This document shows positions 55,209-63,452 of a stretch of 64,000 nucleotides of DNA, in pieces (within the stretch, counting starts at the first letter, position 1; each line of letters opens with the position of its first letter). The notes under the pieces are model-generated. The model worked only from the letters and a program-made list of their open reading frames with translations, was not told where the DNA came from and made no database searches. The stretch is from Akkermansia sp. N21116 (GTDB lineage: Bacteria; Verrucomicrobiota; Verrucomicrobiia; Verrucomicrobiales; Akkermansiaceae): NCBI RefSeq assembly GCF_029854705.2, contig NZ_CP139035.1, forward strand, positions 1,984,001 through 2,048,000, in the 5' to 3' direction. Made by a program: the position numbers and the translations under genes.

Positions 55209-56138
55209 ATGAACGCAGTACTATTGTTTTCCGGACAGGGTGCCCAGAAAGTGGGCATGGGCCAGGATCTTTTGAATGCCTATCCTACCGCCAAGGCGTT
55301 GATCGAACAGGCGGATGCCGCCCTTGGTGAACCCCTGACCAAGGTGATGTTCGAAGGGCCGAATGAAGAGTTGACCCGTACCTGCAATTGTCAGCCTGCC
55401 TTGTACGTTCACGGTCTTGCCTGTCTTGCCGTGTTAAAGGAACTTGTTCCTGCGTTGACTCCGGTTGCCGCAGCCGGACTTTCCCTCGGTGAGTTTACCG
55501 CTCATGCCGCAGCCGGTACTTATACGTTTGAAGAAGGTCTCCGACTTGTCCAAAAGCGCGGTGCGTTTATGGAAGAGGCCTGCAATGCTACCAAGGGCAC
55601 GATGGCTGCCATGATCGGAGGATCCGACGATGCCGTGACGGCTCTTGCCGCGGAGTGCGATGTGGATGTCGCCAATTTCAATTGTCCGGGACAGACCGTC
55701 GTTTCCGGTACGGAAGAAGGAGTAGACAAGGCGATTGCCGGAGCCAAGGCTGCCGGAATCAAGATTGCCAAAAAACTTAATGTAGCCGGAGCCTATCATT
55801 CCCGCCTGATGCGGAGCGCTCAAATCAAGCTGGCTGAGGAGCTTGCCCTCGTGAATTTCGGCATGCCCTCCATCCCGGTTTATTGCAATTATGAAGCCCG
55901 TCCCGTCGAAAGTTCGGAAGATATTCGTTTGATGCTGGAGAAGCAGGTCTGCGGTTCCGTTCGCTGGACGGCTTCCATGCAGAAGTTGATCGACCAGGGA
56001 GAACGCCTGTTTATTGAGCTCGGTCCCGGGAAGACTCTTGCCGGCATGATGGGCCGCATTTGCAAGGAAGCCAGGGTGATCTCCATTGAGGATGTTGAGT
56101 CCCTCCAGGCTGCTGTGGAAGAGCTGAAAGGCATGTAA
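55209..56138 (+). CDS. fabD: malonyl-CoA:ACP transacylase
   Basis: A 309-residue fatty-acid synthesis enzyme moving malonyl from CoA to acyl carrier protein (EC 2.3.1.39). It opens with LLFSGQGAQKVGMGQDL and has the nucleophile Ser92 in GLSLGEF, the NCQPALYVH segment, AGAYHSRLM with the catalytic His, and FIELGPGKTLAGM near the end. The ATG at 55209 is used; an in-frame ATG at 55113 would add residues not found in the family. A terminator follows at 56171. Confidence 0.93.
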   Translation: MNAVLLFSGQGAQKVGMGQDLLNAYPTAKALIEQADAALGEPLTKVMFEGPNEELTRTCNCQPALYVHGLACLAVLKELVPALTPVAAAGLSLGEFTAHAAAGTYTFEEGLRLVQKRGAFMEEACNATKGTMAAMIGGSDDAVTALAAECDVDVANFNCPGQTVVSGTEEGVDKAIAGAKAAGIKIAKKLNVAGAYHSRLMRSAQIKLAEELALVNFGMPSIPVYCNYEARPVESSEDIRLMLEKQVCGSVRWTASMQKLIDQGERLFIELGPGKTLAGMMGRICKEARVISIEDVESLQAAVEELKGM

Positions 56139-56170
56139 ATTCCCTCCCTTTATTTATTTCCAAAATCAAA

Positions 56171-56203
56171 AAACTCCACCTTTGATCCAGGTGGAGTTTT
56201 TTT
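56171..56203 (+). terminator. terminator after fabD
   Basis: AAACTCCACC pairs with GGTGGAGTTT around a nine-base loop; flanking A and T runs make it work in both directions. Confidence 0.88.
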
Positions 56204-56564
56204 GTGCCCAAATATCGAATTTTAAAAATTATCTTATTTTTTTAACATATATAAACTATTGATAATTAATCAATTACAGTAATTTATTGAGGGGCTGTGC
56301 TTTTTTCTTGGTTCTCTCTTGAGAATGTTATTTTTTGTATACATCTGTTTTTAAATATGGGTGCTGACGGATTTACAATTCGTGTGCAACTTTTTTATGA
56401 GGGTTTAATTGCAAACAGTTGTATAATTTTTTATTGGAAATTACTATGGATAGCAGATGGTGTATATATTCATAATGTGTTTATTATCATATTATTATAA
56501 TTCGTCTTAACGAATTGTTTTTTCGTTACTTGCCGTCCGGGCCGGAGGAAAGGGGACGAGGTGG
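56204..56564. other. AT-rich intergenic stretch, no gene
   Basis: About 360 bases of markedly AT-rich sequence between the fabD terminator and the short-chain dehydrogenase. A 67-codon open frame (56297-56500) has no ribosome-binding site and an unusual hydrophobic composition, so it is not called. No RNA gene, repeat or promoter could be supported. The composition differs sharply from the surrounding chromosome and might mark a lost mobile element. Confidence 0.5.
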
Positions 56565-57341
56565 TCAGGCCGGGGTATAGGTCCAGCCTTCGTCGCCGTG
56601 GTAGATCATGCGGCGGCTCATGCCGCCGTCGGCGGTAACGTTTTCACCCGTAATGAAAGATGCCTGTGGGGAACAGAGGAAAAGGACGAGGGACGAGATA
56701 TCGTCCGGCGTTCCGGCACGTCCGGCCGGGTGTTGTTTGTGATCAATGTGTGAGAGGGGCCCGAAGGTTCCTGTGTCGATCCATCCGGGGCTGATTCCGT
56801 TGACGCGTATGCCGCGTGAGGCGAGACTCATGGCCATCCCGTGGGTGAGGGCGGAAATTCCTCCTTTGGCGGCAGTGTAACTTTCCGTATCGGCTTGAGA
56901 CATTACTGACCTGGTGGAGGAAATGTTAACGATGGCTCCTCCCGGGTTGAAGGCATCGCGGAACAACAGAGTGAGCAGGTAGGGGGCGGCAACTCCGACT
57001 TTGAGAACATCCAGGAAGTCGTCGTAGGAACATCGGCTTTCCAGTCCGCCGTGACTGATGCAGGCATTGTTAACCAGATAGTCGACGGCTCCATATTCTT
57101 CCAGCACTCGGGAAGCAAACATTTCGAGGTCTTCTCGGCGTGTTGCGTCGGCCGTGATGAAAAGGTGTCTGTTTCCGGGAAGAGAGGCAACCGTTTGGAT
57201 TCCAGCCGTTTCGTCTTTGTCGAGGATGGCGACTTGGGCTCCGTGGAGGGCGAATGTTTCCGCAATGTTTTTGCCAATGCCTTTTGCTCCACCAGTGACG
57301 ATGGCGATTTTTCCGGTGAAGCTGTTTTCTGCATGGATCAT
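56565..57341 (-). CDS. short-chain dehydrogenase/reductase
   Basis: A 258-residue classical SDR. The NAD(P)-binding motif is VTGGAKGIGKNIAETF, then NNACISHGG, and the catalytic Ser-Tyr-Lys appears as ISSTRSVMSQADTESYTAAK. The tail, GPLSHIDHKQHPAGRAGTPD, and FITGENVTADGGMSRR are typical of oxidoreductases of the FabG-like group. The substrate is not deducible. Start at 57341 (MIHAENSFTGK); a longer in-frame reading overlaps the region downstream of purD and lacks support. Confidence 0.85.
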   Translation of the reverse strand: MIHAENSFTGKIAIVTGGAKGIGKNIAETFALHGAQVAILDKDETAGIQTVASLPGNRHLFITADATRREDLEMFASRVLEEYGAVDYLVNNACISHGGLESRCSYDDFLDVLKVGVAAPYLLTLLFRDAFNPGGAIVNISSTRSVMSQADTESYTAAKGGISALTHGMAMSLASRGIRVNGISPGWIDTGTFGPLSHIDHKQHPAGRAGTPDDISSLVLFLCSPQASFITGENVTADGGMSRRMIYHGDEGWTYTPA

Positions 57342-57456
57342 ATGAGCCGTATTAGCACAGATCCTGCCGATGGTGTGAAGGAAAAAATAACAGCGGTTCC
57401 GTTTTAGACCGGAACCGCCGATAGAAAAAGCAGGAATGAAGTTTTGTTGTCTTCTT

Positions 57457-58713
57457 TTATTCGAAAGAGGCGTAGGCGATGTCCGATCGGCGCTGAAAAC
57501 CGTCGAAAGTGACCTTGTCGGTTTCGCTGTGGGCAAGTTTACGAGCTTCGTCGAGGGTGGCTCCCTGAGCGACGACGGCAAGGACGCGTCCTCCGTTGGT
57601 AACGTAGCACTGGCGTGCGTCGTCCCATTTGGTGCCGGCATGATAGACGAAGCCTCTGTCTACGTTGTCGAGCCCCAGGATGGCGTCTCCGGAATGGGAC
57701 GACGCGGGATATCCGGCGGAGGCGAGTACGCAACAGACGCTCCAGCCGTTATCGAAGGAAATGAGCGATGGGGCGAATTCTCCCTGGGCTCCCTTGAGAC
57801 AGAACTGGGCGAGGTCGCCTTTCAAAAGGGGCATTACGGCCTGGCATTCGGGATCTCCGAAACGGCAGTTGTATTCAATGACTTTGGGGCCGTTCGGCGT
57901 CAGCATGAGGCCGAAGTACAGGAAGCCGCGGTAGGGGAGGCCATCCTGGCGGAGGCCGGCGACCGTCGGGGCGACGATGTCGCGTTCGATGAGTTCCAGC
58001 ATGCCGGGGGTGACGAGCTGGCGCGAGGCGACGGCTCCCATGCCTCCGGTGTTGGGACCAAGGTCGTTTTCCTGAAGGCGCTTGTAGTCGCGGGCGGGGC
58101 AGAGGATGAGGTAATGGTCGTCTACCAGGGCTCCGAAGATGGAAACTTCCGGACCGGTCAGGAATTCTTCAACCAAAAGACGACCGGGACCGAAACGATT
58201 GTCGGTGAAGACTTCCTTGAGGAACTCCTCGGCTGTTGGCTCATCCGGGCAGACGGCGACGCCTTTTCCGGCGGCCAGACCGTCGAATTTCAGGACTGTG
58301 GGGTAGGTGTTGTTGATGAAGGCCCGGGCTTCTTCAATGTTTGCGGCGACACGAGCCATGCCGGTGGGGATGTTGTGGCGGAGGAGGAAGTCTTTGGCGA
58401 ATTCCTTGCTGGCTTCCAATTGGGCGCTTTCCTTGACGGGTCCCCAGCAGGGAATGCCCGCTTCGCGGCAGCAATTGGCGAGGCCTTCATCTTTGACCAG
58501 GTAGCTTTCTTCTCCTGCAACGCAGAGGTCAATGGTGTTGTCCTTCATCCACGCGACGAGTTCATGCATGTCTTTGACCGGAATTGGGGTAGCCAGTTTG
58601 TTGATGGCATCGCTTCCCGGGAAACTGAAGATTTCGGGAGAAGAGGGGGAATCCTTGAGTGCTTTGACGAGGGCGTGTTCACGGCCTCCTTTTCCGATCA
58701 CGGCGATTTTCAT
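57457..58713 (-). CDS. purD: phosphoribosylamine-glycine ligase
   Basis: A 418-residue ATP-grasp enzyme of purine synthesis (EC 6.3.4.13) joining glycine to phosphoribosylamine. The start MKIAVIGKGGREHALVKAL and the ATP-grasp parts VLKFDGLAAGKGVAVCPDEP, GPEVSIFGALVDD, NTGGMGAV and VIEYNCRFGDPECQAVMPLL are all conserved. The start at 58713 is chosen over an ATG at 58731 because it gives the usual N-terminus. Located 115 bases upstream of the dehydrogenase gene on the same strand. Confidence 0.95.
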   Translation of the reverse strand: MKIAVIGKGGREHALVKALKDSPSSPEIFSFPGSDAINKLATPIPVKDMHELVAWMKDNTIDLCVAGEESYLVKDEGLANCCREAGIPCWGPVKESAQLEASKEFAKDFLLRHNIPTGMARVAANIEEARAFINNTYPTVLKFDGLAAGKGVAVCPDEPTAEEFLKEVFTDNRFGPGRLLVEEFLTGPEVSIFGALVDDHYLILCPARDYKRLQENDLGPNTGGMGAVASRQLVTPGMLELIERDIVAPTVAGLRQDGLPYRGFLYFGLMLTPNGPKVIEYNCRFGDPECQAVMPLLKGDLAQFCLKGAQGEFAPSLISFDNGWSVCCVLASAGYPASSHSGDAILGLDNVDRGFVYHAGTKWDDARQCYVTNGGRVLAVVAQGATLDEARKLAHSETDKVTFDGFQRRSDIAYASFE

Positions 58714-58834
58714 ACAAGGACGATTATGCAAATTTTATCCTGCCTTCGCAAGCTCTGTGTCCCGTTTTTCCCGAGCTTGATCGGAGAATGCTTTTTGCCT
58801 TTCCAAAGCGGAAGGAAAGCTGTTGAATGGGAAC

Positions 58835-59536
58835 ATGGCTCAATCATACCGCATTCTCCTGGCAGAAGATGATGAAAATATTCGCAATGTTGTTTCAGAT
58901 GCTCTTGAAATGGCGGGATATTCCGTGATTGCTTGTGAGGATGGTGCTGTTGCGTGCCGTGCTATCCAGAGCGGAGGAGCGTTTGACCTGGCCTTGCTGG
59001 ATGTAGGAATGCCCGGTGCGGATGGTTTTGAGGTGCTGGCTCTGATGGGACGGGAATGCCCTGGAGTGCCGGCTATTATGCTGACGGCCCGCAGTGATGA
59101 GGAGGACAGGATCCGAGGGCTCAAGCTGGGAGCGGATGATTATGTCGTCAAACCGTTTAGCATCAGGGAACTTTTGGCGCGTATAGAAGCAGTTCTGAGA
59201 CGTTCGCCGGAACGGCCGAAGGCAGTACGGGAAGTCACGGTGCCGCATGCCCGCCTGAATGCCGTCCGCAAGGCGGTAGAGTTCGACGACGGGACGGAAG
59301 CGGCGCTGACGAGCCGTGAATACGATTTGCTGGTTTACCTCGGAACGCACGAGGGGCGGCTGGTGTCGCGCGATGAATTGCTGCGGCGCGTTTGGGATAT
59401 GGATCCCCGGCTTGTGGAAACCAAGTCTGTGGAGATGACGATTGTACGCTTGCGCAGCAAGCTGGGGCAGGCAGCCGGGTGCCTGGAGACGGTGCGAGGA
59501 CAGGGATATTGCTGGAAGACAGGACGAGGGGAATGA
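58835..59536 (+). CDS. OmpR/PhoB-family response regulator
   Basis: A 233-residue two-component regulator. The receiver has an acidic pocket (LLAEDDENI), phospho-acceptor Asp56 in LALLDVGMPG, and the Lys in DDYVVKPFSIREL. The C-terminal winged helix (LTSREYDLLVYLGTHEGRLV, LLRRVWDMDPRL, VEMTIVRLRSKLG) binds DNA. The ATG at 58835 gives the standard start; 58823 is in frame. It overlaps the kinase gene by four bases, so the pair forms one operon. Confidence 0.92.
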   Translation: MAQSYRILLAEDDENIRNVVSDALEMAGYSVIACEDGAVACRAIQSGGAFDLALLDVGMPGADGFEVLALMGRECPGVPAIMLTARSDEEDRIRGLKLGADDYVVKPFSIRELLARIEAVLRRSPERPKAVREVTVPHARLNAVRKAVEFDDGTEAALTSREYDLLVYLGTHEGRLVSRDELLRRVWDMDPRLVETKSVEMTIVRLRSKLGQAAGCLETVRGQGYCWKTGRGE

Positions 59537-61101
59537 CCACAGTGAAGAAAGGGCGTCTCTATCTGTTGCTGTTTTGCCTGGTTCCCGTTTTCGGTGTGCT
59601 GGCGTGGTTAAGCTGGTCCCTGGTTGCTTCCGAGAATGATCGGGTACAGGACGAGTATGGAAAGAGACTCGGCAGCTGGTCCCGTGCCGTGTCCCGGGAG
59701 ATGGATGCCCGCATGAGTTCCCTGCTGGCGGCGGAGCAATCCCGGTGGGTTGACCTGCATGAGGCTATTGCCTTGAAGGACGGTGTTTCTTCGGCCCAGG
59801 GGGAGCAGGCCCTTTCCAACATGGTTCTGACGGCTTTGGCTCAGGAAAAACCGGCGTATGTCAGGGGATATCTGGTGGTGTTTCCGTCTGGAAAGATTTC
59901 TACGCCGGAATCCGATCCGGAATGGCTGGCTGCTGCCGTGGGAAAATCTCATTTGGGGGGATCGCTGTTGCAGGAAATGCGTCGTTTTTCCTCCGAGCGG
60001 ACTGATGCCAGGTATAGCTCTGCTACGGAGGCGGCAGGTTCGGGTTTTACCGTTTTCTGGCAGGATGGGGATTTATTTGCTCTGCGTCCGGTGATGATGC
60101 CGGACGGCATGGGCGCGGAAGGGTTGGTATTCCGCTGGGAGAGATTGAAGGCGATGCTTCTTTCGACGGTGAATCCGATTTTGCCGGGAGGAGATCTGGT
60201 TCCGATAGAGGACGGGCAGGGCGGGTTTGTTCTAGGATCCCTGCCGATCAGGTTTCTTCCGGGAGACAGATTGGCCGACGGATATAGCCCGGGCATGTCC
60301 GTTCTGCGCTGGACTTTGGCGGGGGCGTGGGTTGTTGCTGTGTTGTCGGTTTCCGGATTGGTGGCTCTTTTGCTGGCGATGATGCGGTTGGAACAACGCC
60401 GGGCGGATTTCGTCGCTACGGTGACGCATGAGTTGAGAACCCCCCTGACATCTATTTCTCTTACCGCGGAGATGCTGGAGGACGGCATGCTGGCTCCGTC
60501 CAAGCTGCCGGAGTATTACGCTTCGCTCCGGCGCGAGTGCCGGAGGCTGGAACACATGGTTGAAAATGTCCTGGCCTATGCCCGTCTCCAGAAAGGAGGC
60601 GGTCGCCCTATGCGCGATACGGTGAGCGTGGAGGAATTGCTGGAACCGATTGCGGAGCGGATGAAGGAACGCCTGGAGAAGGCCGGATTCGAGTTTTTAT
60701 GCTCTATTCCCCATGCGGTTCGCATCCGTCTGCTTCGTACGGACGTGCTGGCGGTAGAGCAGATCATGGATAACTTGGTAACCAATACAATCAAGTATGG
60801 GAGAGGGGATGCATCGATTGCGTCGGAAGCCCGATTGAATGTACAAGTCGGGGGCGAGTATTTGATGATGCATTTCCGAGATAACGGTCCGGGAATTTCT
60901 TCCAAGAATAGGAAATTGGTGTTCGAACCCTTCCGCCGTTCACGGGAAGCCGAACTGGGACGCAAGCCCGGCGTGGGACTGGGGCTTTCCCTGGCACGCG
61001 GCCTGGCACGTTCCCTGGGGGGGGATTTGAAGCTGGAACGGAGCAACTTGTCCGGTGCCGCGTTTCTCCTGACTCTGCCTCTTGGCGCCGGGACGGACTA
61101 G
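59533..61101 (+). CDS. sensor histidine kinase
   Basis: A 522-residue inner-membrane kinase. A first membrane helix (LYLLLFCLVPVFGVLAWLSW) and a second near residue 262-283 (AGAWVVAVLSVSGLVALLLA) enclose a periplasmic sensor region of about 230 residues with no recognised domain. The H-box is FVATVTHELRTPLTSIS with His299; N (IMDNLVTNTIKYG), G1 (FRDNGPGISS) and G2 (GVGLGLSLARGL) boxes follow. It should phosphorylate the overlapping response regulator. The signal is unknown. Confidence 0.92.
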   Translation: MTTVKKGRLYLLLFCLVPVFGVLAWLSWSLVASENDRVQDEYGKRLGSWSRAVSREMDARMSSLLAAEQSRWVDLHEAIALKDGVSSAQGEQALSNMVLTALAQEKPAYVRGYLVVFPSGKISTPESDPEWLAAAVGKSHLGGSLLQEMRRFSSERTDARYSSATEAAGSGFTVFWQDGDLFALRPVMMPDGMGAEGLVFRWERLKAMLLSTVNPILPGGDLVPIEDGQGGFVLGSLPIRFLPGDRLADGYSPGMSVLRWTLAGAWVVAVLSVSGLVALLLAMMRLEQRRADFVATVTHELRTPLTSISLTAEMLEDGMLAPSKLPEYYASLRRECRRLEHMVENVLAYARLQKGGGRPMRDTVSVEELLEPIAERMKERLEKAGFEFLCSIPHAVRIRLLRTDVLAVEQIMDNLVTNTIKYGRGDASIASEARLNVQVGGEYLMMHFRDNGPGISSKNRKLVFEPFRRSREAELGRKPGVGLGLSLARGLARSLGGDLKLERSNLSGAAFLLTLPLGAGTD

Positions 61102-61109
61102 ACGTACCG

Positions 61110-61634
61110 TCAACGGTGCAGGAAGTGGAGTCCGAGGTAAACCTTGGGATCCAGGATTTTACCTTGGGTCAATTGATCTGATATCCATTTGTCGATAGTG
61201 TCAAGCGGGACATGGTGGACGGTGATGTCTTCGTTGTCGACTCCGCCGCCGCTTGATATTTTCGTGAGACCGGTGGCCATGAAAAAGCTGATCATTTCTG
61301 TTGTCAGACCGGGCGATGACGGCCCCGTGCAGAGATGAACCATATCGCGTGCCTGGTACCCGGCTTCTTCTAACAGTTCCCGCCGTGCGGAGTTTTCAAG
61401 GCTTTCCGGGCCTTCGTCGCCGGAGATACCGGCCGGGAGTCCGATCGTTATGGAATGAAGGGGATACCGGTATTCTTCGACGAGGATGAGTTCCTTCTCC
61501 GGAGTGACGGCGATGACCATGACGGCTCCGTTGGCGCGGACTCGTTCAACGTATTCCCAGCGTCCTTCCTTGATAAGACGCAGGAATTTCCCTTCGAACA
61601 GGATGCGTGGGGCTTCCGGGTGGTCAGGATTCAT
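61110..61634 (-). CDS. Nudix hydrolase, ADP-ribose pyrophosphatase-like
   Basis: A 174-residue hydrolase with the Nudix box GPESLENSARRELLEEAGYQ (the REL-x-EE-x-G core preserved) and a preceding VEEYRYPLHSITIGLPAG strand of the ADP-ribose/NDP-sugar diphosphatase group. It likely hydrolyses ADP-ribose or similar metabolites. Its start overlaps the end of the lipoprotein gene by 11 bases, so both are co-transcribed leftward. Confidence 0.85.
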   Translation of the reverse strand: MNPDHPEAPRILFEGKFLRLIKEGRWEYVERVRANGAVMVIAVTPEKELILVEEYRYPLHSITIGLPAGISGDEGPESLENSARRELLEEAGYQARDMVHLCTGPSSPGLTTEMISFFMATGLTKISSGGGVDNEDITVHHVPLDTIDKWISDQLTQGKILDPKVYLGLHFLHR

Positions 61635-62472
61635 GGGATGTCTTATTCGGTGAGGGCGGGACCAGATTGTCTTTGCGGAGATTGTCCGACTTGTTGGCTA
61701 AAAATTGTTTGCGAGTTCCTTCTGGAAGAGTGGAGAGGTAATCGTCGGCAATCTTTTTGATGAGCGGATGGCTTTCGGAGAACCCGAGTATGCTGGTTCT
61801 GGCCGTAAGGCGGTTGGCATCCTGTCCGTCGCCGGATGATGGCTCCGTGGCGTATTGCATGATGTAGCGGATGTATTCTTCCCGTCCCGAGGCAAAGAAA
61901 GACTGCCAGCAGAAGGGAACGAGGTCGTAGTTGAAGTCTTTAGCCGGGATTTTTTTCAGATTCTGAGGGGTGAAGAATTGGTCGTCTTCCAAAGACATGA
62001 TGTTCTGATAGATCCTGCTTACCTCGTTGCCGTCGGTGACTTTGTCATCCAGAATGGCATTGGTTGTCGGCGTGTTGCACATACGCAGGGAGGCGATGAA
62101 GACAAGTTGCTGGCGCGGGGGGAGCTTGCCTGCTTCCTCCATCCATTCCGGTACCATGTCGTCGTGGTCCATGAAAAGGCGCGAGACAAAACCGAGGGTG
62201 CCCATCATGAAGTCGGATGAGTCCAGGATACCGGCGCGGGATAGTTCCCCGATTTTTTTTGTAAAGCTTTCAGGGTTGGGGTTCTTGTAGTAGTTCATCA
62301 TCCAGGAGAACACGGCTGTTTGGCGTATAAGTTTCCTGTCTTCCTGCGATAGCACGGTAACCTCCGCATCCGAAGGGGCTTTTTCCCCGGCGGTTGGGGG
62401 AGCGGCACAGGCGGAGGGCAGGATGATGGTCGCAAGCAGCAGCAAGGGATGGAACAGTCGCTCGGATAACAT
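61624..62472 (-). CDS. lipoprotein of unknown function
   Basis: A 282-residue exported protein with a lipoprotein signal (HPLLLLATIILPSACAAPP; lipobox LPSAC). The mature part is helical: QEDRKLIRQTAVFSWMMNYY, KKIGELSRAGILDSSDFMMG, KLPPRQQLVFIASLRMCNTP. No enzymatic motif is seen; the helical repeats suggest a TPR/HEAT-like structural protein. The start at 62472 is used because only it gives a signal peptide; a longer reading upstream is out of character. Confidence 0.72.
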   Translation of the reverse strand: MLSERLFHPLLLLATIILPSACAAPPTAGEKAPSDAEVTVLSQEDRKLIRQTAVFSWMMNYYKNPNPESFTKKIGELSRAGILDSSDFMMGTLGFVSRLFMDHDDMVPEWMEEAGKLPPRQQLVFIASLRMCNTPTTNAILDDKVTDGNEVSRIYQNIMSLEDDQFFTPQNLKKIPAKDFNYDLVPFCWQSFFASGREEYIRYIMQYATEPSSGDGQDANRLTARTSILGFSESHPLIKKIADDYLSTLPEGTRKQFLANKSDNLRKDNLVPPSPNKTSHES

Positions 62473-62533
62473 AGTCACAATATCCGCCAATTCCGCAAGA
62501 AGTAAAGCGAGAAGGCCGTTCTTGCAAGGCAGT

Positions 62534-63421
62534 CTAACCCCTTGGATGAAAGCGGTGGTGGATAGAACGCAGAGCGGCATCGTCCACATGGGTGTAGATT
62601 TGGGTGGTGGAGATGTCGGCATGGCCGAGGAGTTCCTGGATGATGCGCAGATCGGCTCCGTTATGTAGAAGATGGGTAGCGAAGGAATGGCGCAGAAGGT
62701 GCGGGTAGACGTGTTCGTCCAATCCTGCGGCTGCGGCGCGTTCGCGGATGATCTGGCGGATTCTTTCGCGTGTGAGTGCCGTCCCCCTGCGAGATAGGAA
62801 CATGTGACTCCTTGTTTTTTTACCGACGAGTTTCGGGCGGGAGCGTTCCAGGTAGAAGGCGATGGCGGCGGCGGCTTGTTCACCCACGGGGACAAACCGC
62901 GTTTTGTCTCCCTTTCCGGTGACGCGCAGAAAACGTTCTCCGGCATCGTAGTGTTCCAGGCGGAGGCTGGTCAGTTCACTGACTCGGAGTCCGCTGGCGT
63001 ACAGGAGTTCCAGAATGGCGCGGTCGCGGGCGCCGAGGGGGAGGTCGTCCGGAGAGATACTTTCCAGAAGGATACGGACGGTTTCTTCGTCGAGTGTCTC
63101 GGGCAATTGTATTTCAGGTTGCGCGGAATCAAGGAGTGCCGCCGGATCCGTCGGAAGGAAATGCCGCATATGAAGCCAACGGAAGAAGATGCGGACGTGA
63201 ACCATCTCAACGCGCCTGGTACTGCGCTTGCGGGAACCGTCCGCGAGAAAATCCATGAAATCGACCAGACGGACCAGAGAGATATCCTCCAGAGTGAGGG
63301 ATTGGCTTTCCATCCATTTTGCGAGGTGTTCCAGGCTTTGAAGGACGGAAAGCTGGTAGGATGTACTTAACCCCCGTTCCGCGGCCAGGAACATTTGGAA
63401 CTGTTCGATACGTTCTCTCAT
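62534..63421 (-). CDS. xerD: XerD-like tyrosine recombinase
   Basis: A 295-residue chromosome-dimer-resolution recombinase. The N-terminal SAM-like domain has FQMFLAAERGLSTSYQLSVL; the catalytic domain has ASGLRVSELTSLRLEH (first Arg), TGKGDKTRFVPVG (Lys), PHLLRHSFATHLL (box II) and LLGHADISTTQIYTHV with the nucleophilic Tyr. The start at 63421 (MRERIEQFQMF) avoids overlapping the upstream amidase; a GTG at 63505 could add 28 residues. It is unrelated to the phage integrase apart from the family. Confidence 0.9.
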   Translation of the reverse strand: MRERIEQFQMFLAAERGLSTSYQLSVLQSLEHLAKWMESQSLTLEDISLVRLVDFMDFLADGSRKRSTRRVEMVHVRIFFRWLHMRHFLPTDPAALLDSAQPEIQLPETLDEETVRILLESISPDDLPLGARDRAILELLYASGLRVSELTSLRLEHYDAGERFLRVTGKGDKTRFVPVGEQAAAAIAFYLERSRPKLVGKKTRSHMFLSRRGTALTRERIRQIIRERAAAAGLDEHVYPHLLRHSFATHLLHNGADLRIIQELLGHADISTTQIYTHVDDAALRSIHHRFHPRG

Positions 63422-63452
63422 GGGGGTCTTGGGGGGAGTAGGAGGGGAGGTG

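Noticed and set aside
56297-56500. 67-codon hydrophobic open frame
   Set aside because: AT-rich sequence readily gives such frames; no ribosome-binding site and no relation to neighbours.
57436-58872. 478-codon plus-strand frame opposite purD
   Set aside because: It is antisense to purD, which has all ATP-grasp motifs; the composition (Gly, Asp, Glu, Val) is typical of a shadow.
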